From the NCBI GenBank assembly GCA_045837725.1, contig JBEWZL010000272.1, positions 62,001-126,000 of the forward strand: 64,000 bases of DNA, written 5' to 3'. A program made the translations under genes and the position numbers. The notes beneath the pieces are model-generated. The model searched no databases and was not told where the DNA came from. It was given only the letters and a program-made list of their open reading frames with translations. Positions 56,252-64,000 of this stretch are shown one piece after another. Source of the stretch: Vermamoeba vermiformis. Its lineage: Eukaryota > Tubulinea > Echinamoebida. Each line of letters opens with the position of its first letter. Position 1 is the stretch's first letter.

Positions 56252-57886
56252 TTAATCATCGTTGGAAGGTTTAGCGAGAACACTTTTGCCACGTTTGCGA
56301 ACAATTTTCATTTTGACGAGCGAAGCAATGTCACGACAATCGATCTGATTGGTGAACAGCGCCAGTGCAATCTGATCAAAGCCTGGCACTCCTCCGCACA
56401 CCACGTGCTTGAACACGTGCAACCAAATCTCCAATGGAAGCAGCGACACCAAGTCTTCAGTTCTGCGTGCCATGTTGACGAGTGTTGTCATCACATTCGA
56501 GATCAATGCTCGTTGATGACGTTTGTTCCTGTTCTGCGCATCAATCAGCTGCTCCAATGACGCAGCACTGATCTTCTTGTCTTTGGTGATGGACAGCTCT
56601 GTCACTGATTGGTTCGTTTGCATCGCTGCAACGAGTGCTGCACATCCTTGCGCACCAATGTCGTTGCCATTCAGATTGACATGCATCAAGCACGGATTGA
56701 CTGCCAGTGCTGCAGCGAGGTGTGTGCAGCCCTCTGATTTGATTGCACAGTCTTGCAGCACAACGTAACACAAGCGAGTGTTGACTCTCAGTCCGTCAGC
56801 GAGCCATTGTGCTCCTTCTGATCCGATCTTGTTGTGCGTCATATTCAGCGCGGTGAGTGTTTTGTTGTGTTTCAGCATGGTGCCGAGCCATTTGCATCCT
56901 TCAGCGCTGATGTTGTTGAACGACAGATCCAGTTCTGTCATTTTGTCGTTCACTGAAACATACTTGGCCAGTGTTTCACAGCATTTTGAATCTAATTTTG
57001 TGTTGCGTAAGTTGATGCTTGTTAATAATCCACATGAGCCTTTGAAGTCAATATCTCGAAACAAATTATTCAGACCATCAGATCCAATTCCGTTACTGCT
57101 CAAATCGACGTGCATTAGTACCTTATTGTTCTTCAGTACTTCGTTAATGTAAATACATTCGTTTTGTCTGATTGTTGATTGATTGACATCAAGTTCCGTC
57201 AATGACGAGTTCATTTTCAATCCGCCAAAGAACTCTTTCCAGCCTTCTGACGGAACGTACAGCAATTGACTTAAATTCAAATACGTCAATGTTGCATTCT
57301 CTTTCAATAACTCTCCAAGAGCTTTGCATCCACTGGCTCTGAAATGATTAAAGCTCAAATCCAAAGAAGTAATTTTGCTGTTCGTCTTGAGTGCCTCCGC
57401 AATATGTTCTACGCCTTCGTCTGGTACGCTGCAAGAAGCTAAACTCAGGCTTGTCAATGATTGGTTCGATTTTAAGCCAGTGCTGAACGCTTCACAATCA
57501 GAGCCACCTAACTCCACGCCATCAAGTTTCAAACTCTTGATTGTACTGTTTTTCATTAACAACTGTTTAAATGCTTCTCCGACGTAAAATGCGCCGCTAT
57601 TCCACAGGTACGCTTCCTCGAGAACTTTGAATTTAAGCTCTTCAATTGAGTCGTTGTAGAATAATCCGTTAAAACTTGCTGGACAGGATTTGAAACTTTC
57701 AATTTGAAGCGATAGTCGTTTCAGGGAACGAGTTAATTTCAAGGCTCGGCCGAAAGCTTCGTAAGCTGCATTTGCTTGCAAATAGACGTCGAGTTTATCG
57801 GCAAGTATCTCTAATTCATCTGGTGTGTCTAGAAGATCATAAGAATCACTTTGTTTGATTATTTGAAGCTTGGATTTTTTGCTCAT
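56252..57886 (-). CDS. Ribonuclease-inhibitor-type LRR protein with C-terminal F-box-like motif
   Basis: A single exon of 544 codons. Residues about 60-460 form some twelve long LRRs of the RI/NLRC type, about 28 residues each (NSTIKSLKLDGVELGGSDCE, NSKITSLDLSFNHFRASGCK, NKTLTALNMTHNKIGSEGAQ, NPCLMHVNLNGNDIGAQGCA). A segment near residue 485 (LLPLEIWLHVFKHVVCGG) resembles an F-box, here at the C-terminal side rather than the usual N-terminal one. There is no NACHT or kinase domain. Absence of introns over 1.6 kb is unusual for this window and may point to a retroposed origin. Its role is probably protein binding, perhaps as an ubiquitin-ligase adaptor. Confidence 0.8.
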   Translation of the reverse strand: MSKKSKLQIIKQSDSYDLLDTPDELEILADKLDVYLQANAAYEAFGRALKLTRSLKRLSLQIESFKSCPASFNGLFYNDSIEELKFKVLEEAYLWNSGAFYVGEAFKQLLMKNSTIKSLKLDGVELGGSDCEAFSTGLKSNQSLTSLSLASCSVPDEGVEHIAEALKTNSKITSLDLSFNHFRASGCKALGELLKENATLTYLNLSQLLYVPSEGWKEFFGGLKMNSSLTELDVNQSTIRQNECIYINEVLKNNKVLMHVDLSSNGIGSDGLNNLFRDIDFKGSCGLLTSINLRNTKLDSKCCETLAKYVSVNDKMTELDLSFNNISAEGCKWLGTMLKHNKTLTALNMTHNKIGSEGAQWLADGLRVNTRLCYVVLQDCAIKSEGCTHLAAALAVNPCLMHVNLNGNDIGAQGCAALVAAMQTNQSVTELSITKDKKISAASLEQLIDAQNRNKRHQRALISNVMTTLVNMARRTEDLVSLLPLEIWLHVFKHVVCGGVPGFDQIALALFTNQIDCRDIASLVKMKIVRKRGKSVLAKPSNDD

Positions 57887-58349
57887 TTCTAAACGAACGT
57901 TAGATCAGCATAAATAAATTAAATTTTAATTGAAAAATCCGAATAATTACGCGAGTTAAAATTGAATAATTATAGGAGAATATTAATATTAAATATATAT
58001 TTAAATTTCTTGCAATTTAATTTGCAACGAGAAACAAATTATCAATACTTACGTGCTTAGCGCTAAGTGTTAAAGTTCCAGCTGCTGTTGATCGATCCAC
58101 TCACCGTGCTGCAGCTCGTGACACTGAATGAAATGAATGACTGTTGCTTCCATTAATAAGCTTGCTTTCTGTAATTTTTCTGGCAGTTAGGACTGCACCC
58201 ACGTGCCCTTTGGGACTGCATTAAAGTGGCCAAAAATAGAAGTAGAAGAGGCTCCAAATAAGATAATTGTTGCGAGATTTGTACAGTCTTCAAGTCAAAA
58301 TAATAACAACAAATAAGCGCAAAGGTGGACTATCAACGCGAGCGTAAAA
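57887..58349. promoter_or_regulatory. Divergent promoter gap
   Basis: About 460 bp between an LRR gene (minus) and RPP30 (plus). It is AT-rich near 57900-58060, with a more mixed stretch after that. A GTAAGT-like word at about 58051 on the minus strand (CTTACG) suggests a possible 5' UTR intron of the LRR gene. Confidence 0.4.
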
Positions 58350-59979
58350 ATGTTTTGGGATGCGAATATTCCGTATGAGTCTAAAAATATAGAAAATATC
58401 AAAGAAATAGTCGGAACAGCAATCAAACGTAAGTAAAAATACACACAATTGAAATAGACGGCAGATCTTTGATAGCAGATCATGATAAAAACCCTAGAAA
58501 AATTCAGATAATTCTGACTCGTACGAATATTAAACAATATTAAATATACGGCTGTGATTTATTTATTATTTTGATATTAATAATTATTTTGGGCAGTTGG
58601 TTTTGACTGCATTGCTTTAAATCACGTTGTCACAAATAAATTGGGTCCTAATGACGTAAGTAATGCTAATACAATAACATATATTATAAAATAATAATTA
58701 TAACGATTATTGAATCATTACAGACAGCGGTACCAAAACCCATAGATCTGGCATTGGCGCTTGAAACCAATACACGCGACGACGATGAAGATAACGCTTC
58801 TAATTTTGTGCCTCTCAAGCCGAAGTCAGTGGCTACATTGAGATTACAAGCAAATCAGCGCGAGTTCAATCAACTATCCAGAATTACGGTCCACGTCGAA
58901 GATCCCTCGCAATTATTTGCCATTGTACGTCCTATAGTGCCAATCATACTCATCTACAATTACTATCTTATATGTTTTCAAAGAATTGCTTGAGTTTCCT
59001 GAACAGATCAGTATTATTTCTAATCAATTAATTAATCTTCAATTACGTAACAGACGCCAGCGAATCCAGTTCTACAGTCATATGATATAGTAGCTATAAG
59101 GCCACTCAAAGACAAGATCTTTCAAGCCTGTTGTCAAACACTTGAAATTGATCTGATCAGCCTCGACGTCACCAAGAGATTTCCTTTTGCAGTAAAAACA
59201 GCGATGGTACAGCAAGCTATTGCAAGAGGAATTTACTTTGAAATTTCAATTGGACCTGCCTTAAAAGGTAAAGACGATATATCGAGCCAGATCCATCGTA
59301 CTGACACTAAATTTTCCTAGATCCAAATATTCGTCGTCATATGTTAAGCAATGCACTGCATTTGGTGCGTGTAACAAAAGGAAGAAATATTATTATCACT
59401 AGCGAGGCTCAACGGGCGATGGATCTCAGATCACCTTACGACCTCATCAACTTGTACGTATTAGTCTATTACTTGCCCAAACTGATGATATATTGCCATT
59501 ATAATACTTGTATTAATGTCTTAATTTGATAGAGGTGTTCTATTTGGACTAAATCAAGCCGACGCTAAATTATGCGTATCAAAGTACTGCAATTCTATGC
59601 TATTACACGGAGGTAACTAACTTAATATAGCCTATTATTCACGTTCATATATTAATGACGTTGTATAGCTACACGCAAGACAGCTAAAGGAGTCGTTGGC
59701 ATGCAAAAAATATCGGATCTGACTCCGAACGAGATGTGGAAACTACCGAACTTGATCGCCAAAGTGAACAAAATGACTGCTAATAATAACACTAATACGA
59801 GAAGCAATACCAACGTTAAATCAACTGAGGATCAGAATGTCAATGCGGATGTGGAGATGAAAGACACTGAGTCAGAACAAAAGACGACTACTAGCAGTGC
59901 TAATACACCACAAACACCGAAGAATTATAACGCTAATAATAATAGCAAACAGAATAAGAAGCGAAAGCACAGTAAATAA
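58350..59979 (+). CDS. RPP30: Ribonuclease P/MRP protein subunit p30
   Basis: Seven exons (58350-58428, 58596-58655, 58725-58924, 59054-59267, 59321-59453, 59533-59612, 59669-59979) give 358 residues. It has the RNase P p30 TIM-barrel-like fold: FWDANIPYES, LGFDCIALNHVV, LSRITVHVEDPSQ, YDIVAIRPLKDKIFQACCQT, LEIDLISLDVTKRFPFAVK, AIARGIYFEISIGPAL, GRNIIITSEAQRAMDLRSPY and a closing ATRKTAKGVV. These are the known landmarks of Rpp30/Rpp1. A long Asn/Thr/Lys-rich tail (about 80 residues, ending KKRKHSK) adds a probable nuclear-localisation signal. The protein takes part in tRNA 5' processing and rRNA cleavage. Confidence 0.94.
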
Positions 59980-60216
59980 TTGTTCAACTGAACTAATGTT
60001 CGGAAACTTGGCCTATCAATGTTAACCTTGTTGAATCCTCGTAATTTGCTTGGTAATAGTTATAGATACTTACAATATATATACGTTACTACAGGCACTT
60101 AGTAACCTAAAGGAACAAAGGCACGAGGATTAAATTTGAAAAATCCGCAATTTATATTATTTAACAGAAGTGAATGCCTGCTGAGTTAAAAGCGTGCAAT
60201 AACCTAATTAGAAAAG

Positions 60217-61926
<1,710 letters not shown>

Positions 61927-62054
61927 TGTGCTTGTTGCTTGACTGTTGTGAAAAATACAGAATTTGTTGACACGACCGTTTTTGCTCCCCTGACCCGCTA
62001 AAAATATTTAAATTGAATGCACGCAAGACCACATATAATTGTGTAATATACAAA

Positions 62055-62844
62055 ATGTCCAACCCCTTTCAAGATATTCTACAAACTGCACAAAAACTTG
62101 GATACTCCATCCCCGAACCAGTATGCATTATTTACTAGCAGTGATAGTTGTATTAATATTTACATAGGCGAATGACAATAGCAACATCGCATTTTTGAAA
62201 TTGCTGAAGCAAATAAGGCAATTAAGGACGGAAATTCAAACCACATCTAATCAAATTAAGCAACGCGAGATATTATCTCAAAATTACGACGTGCTTGCAA
62301 AGGAATATGTCGGTGAGTAGCAAATAATCGGATATATTTCCACATTAACACCATCTAACGTTACAAAATGCAGAGGACAAGATCGAAACCCTAAGAACAC
62401 TGAGCGCGCATTTGAATAATATTTTGAAGAACAAAGACGTGTTAATTTCATATTTACAACAACCTTTTGCTGGCGATTTTGTCGTGGTAGAAGCTGATAA
62501 CCAACAGTAAGTTTGCTCTCGCTCTAACAGTAATTGCGAGACCCTTACTTAATGTATAATTATTTAGGCACGTGTACGAATTATTTGTCCAAATGCGAGA
62601 CGGTATTAGAAATCTTTCGAAGCATCTGGAGCTGATCGACTGGGCTTCGAGTTTTAATTTGAACGACGGTGTATTGGTGCGTAATAAGAACGACAACACT
62701 TAGTTACACATGATACTGATACGAAATATTTAATAGGAACGAACGTTAAACTCATTGACCGCTTTCTTAGCCAAGTGTCAGCGGTACAGCGAATCTCTGC
62801 AGCAGATGAAGCAGACGGTTTTGAGCTTGGAGCAAGTTTACTAA
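62055..62844 (+). CDS. Coiled-coil protein, possibly HAUS augmin-like subunit 2
   Basis: Five exons (62055-62120, 62168-62312, 62374-62506, 62568-62676, 62737-62844) give 186 residues. The chain starts MSNPFQDILQTAQKLGYSIP and is almost wholly helical with heptad repeats (IRQLRTEIQTTSNQIKQREI, LRTLSAHLNNILKNKDVLIS). The middle motif YLQQPFAGDFVVVEADNQQ followed by FVQM is reminiscent of HAUS2/Cep27, where a LxxPxxxDxxxVExxxQ stretch links two coils. Augmin recruits gamma-tubulin to spindle microtubules. The match is from memory and partial, so I give no symbol. The next gene on the strand, CDC27, is also mitotic, but this need not mean common control. Confidence 0.7.
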
Positions 62845-63042
62845 GCAACACAGTGTACAATTTGTATATAAACGAATACGAGGCTGCTTCGGGAAGCCGT
62901 TGCGCTGAAACAAATTTAAAAAATTTTTGAAGCGAAAAAGGGCGGGAAAGATTTTGGCTCGCGTTATTGGCGACAATCGGCATTTTATTGTTTTAAACCT
63001 GTTAACAAAATATAATTCGCTGGATATGCCATATTGTAAATA

Positions 63043-64000
63043 ATGGAAGACACTCTAGTTGCTGGCATCCAGTTCTCCTTGAATAATTACTTGCATGACA
63101 ATGCTCTGTTTTTAGCGGAGCGGTTGCGAGCCTGCGTCAAGAATGAAACATCTCTATATCAATTAGGAACTGTTTACTTGCAAATGGGCAAGATAGCGAA
63201 GGTAAAACCGCATCTAAAAATTATTAACTGGCGCCAAATTTATTCAAATTTGTATTTGGAATATATTGGTGCATAATATTGTAGCTATATTATTTTTGTA
63301 TCGTATGTACGGCAAGACGTAATTTTATTCAATAATCGAATTAAGATCTTTTCTGATCCCGGATTGTAGGCCTATGAAGTGTTGAAGGACGCGCAATCCG
63401 AAGAAAATAGATATTTATTTGCATTAATTGCATTTAAACTTCAAAAATACAAAGAGGCAGAGTCATCATTGCTCGAGAGCGTGTCCCTGACAACAACAGC
63501 GCAAGGCATTCCCGAGACTGTTCCTAACGGTGCTGCCGGCTTCAATTTGCTCGGCATGATCTATAAGTAAGAGAATACGACATCAGCTGTTCCCAGATTC
63601 CTTATCAAATTCTTTTCAGGGCACAAAATATACAGATGAAAGCGAAGCAGTGCTTTACGAAGAGTTTGGAAATGAACCCGTTTCTTTGGACATCATACGA
63701 AGCCTTATGCTCATTAGGTCCGTATAAGCCTTATAATAGTGTTACGTAGCTAATATTGTTCCAGGCGAGGACGCGGATCCTGAGGTCTTCTTTGGTGCTG
63801 ATGAAAGTGCACTTGAAGATCATATGCAGTTACTTAAGAACACACGCGAGAGCGCGGAATTGACCCTACCGCTGCCCACAAAGAAAATGGAAGTTGACAG
63901 TAGCCTCGAACACACTGCAACCAAAAGGTACGGGATCGATGTTAGTACTTTGCAAACAGCTGACACGTTCTACCAGTCTATCATTCAAAACACCAAACGC
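63043..64000 (+). CDS. CDC27: APC/C subunit 3 (CDC27), 5' part
   Basis: Exons 63043-63201, 63370-63566, 63620-63717 and 63765 onward; the gene runs off the right edge. The N-terminal TPR region is clear: MEDTLVAGIQFSLNNYLHDN, ALFLAERLRACVKNETSLYQ, LGTVYLQMGKIAKAYEVLKD, RYLFALIAFKLQKYKEAESS, GFNLLGMIYKAQN and the helix AKQCFTKSLEMNPFLWTSYE, then GEDADPEVFF. That is the standard start of APC3/CDC27, the TPR scaffold that binds Cdc20/Cdh1 in the anaphase-promoting complex. After 63927 a GTACGG donor may begin another intron (possible acceptor ACCAG near 63976), but the frame is also open across it, so the last 73 bases are ambiguous. Confidence 0.93.

Overview
The window is nuclear DNA of a compact, intron-rich eukaryote. 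Almost every gene is cut by short introns (mostly 45-110 bp) with GT..AG ends, donors of the GTAAGT or GTACGT type, and a CTAAC/CTAAT branch-site word 10-30 bp before the acceptor. Intergenic DNA is AT-rich and usually 0.2-0.8 kb. The gene set (Diaphanous-type formin with DAD, EMC6, SHQ1, RPP30, DIM1, CDC27, eIF1AD, SR protein, augmin-like subunit, F-box/LRR proteins, GPI-anchored surface proteins) fits a free-living amoeboid or other unicellular unikont. An amoebozoan is my best guess, not a proof. Gene models here were built by hand: exons were joined at splice sites that keep the reading frame, and the summed exon lengths were checked for divisibility by three.

Layout. 1-7946: two co-oriented cytoskeletal genes, a proline-rich protein carrying seven PxxxPR motifs and a formin. 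7989-14539: an unknown protein, a tandem pseudokinase-kinase, a secreted TIM-barrel-like protein and a papain-family protease. 15716-21573: a four-TM membrane protein with a start-codon-only exon, an unknown gene, eIF1AD, mitochondrial ATPase inhibitor IF1, a SEC14 protein and a possible tiny gene. 21919-25252: a class II (prokaryotic-type) HMG-CoA reductase with a long extra C-terminal region. 25333-30460: a small protein, an SR splicing factor, a coiled-coil protein and a small type I membrane protein. 30787-36340: SHQ1, enolase-phosphatase E1 and a GPI-type surface protein. 36791-41663: an EF-hand protein, a small unknown protein and a CAMK-like kinase. 42153-49480: an F-box/beta-propeller-like gene and two tandem F-box/LRR paralogues. 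49660-57886: a large secreted GPI-type protein, EMC6, a headless GPI-type gene beside an odd GC-rich block, and a ribonuclease-inhibitor-type LRR protein. 58350-64000: RPP30, DIM1, an augmin-like subunit and the 5' part of CDC27.

How they fit together: several genes serve RNA biology (eIF1AD, SR factor, SHQ1, RPP30, DIM1), others mitosis (augmin-like, CDC27) and the actin cortex (formin and its PxxxPR neighbour). They look like ordinary scattered housekeeping genes rather than one pathway cluster. The most unusual items are the HMG-CoA reductase fusion, the tandem pseudokinase-kinase, a GC-rich island with three nested stems at about 45330-45455, and a GC-rich block at 54380-55392 that abuts a gene lacking its 5' end. 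Six otherwise good genes each carry one single-base frame break, often at or near a homopolymer run, which points to base-level assembly errors rather than decay.
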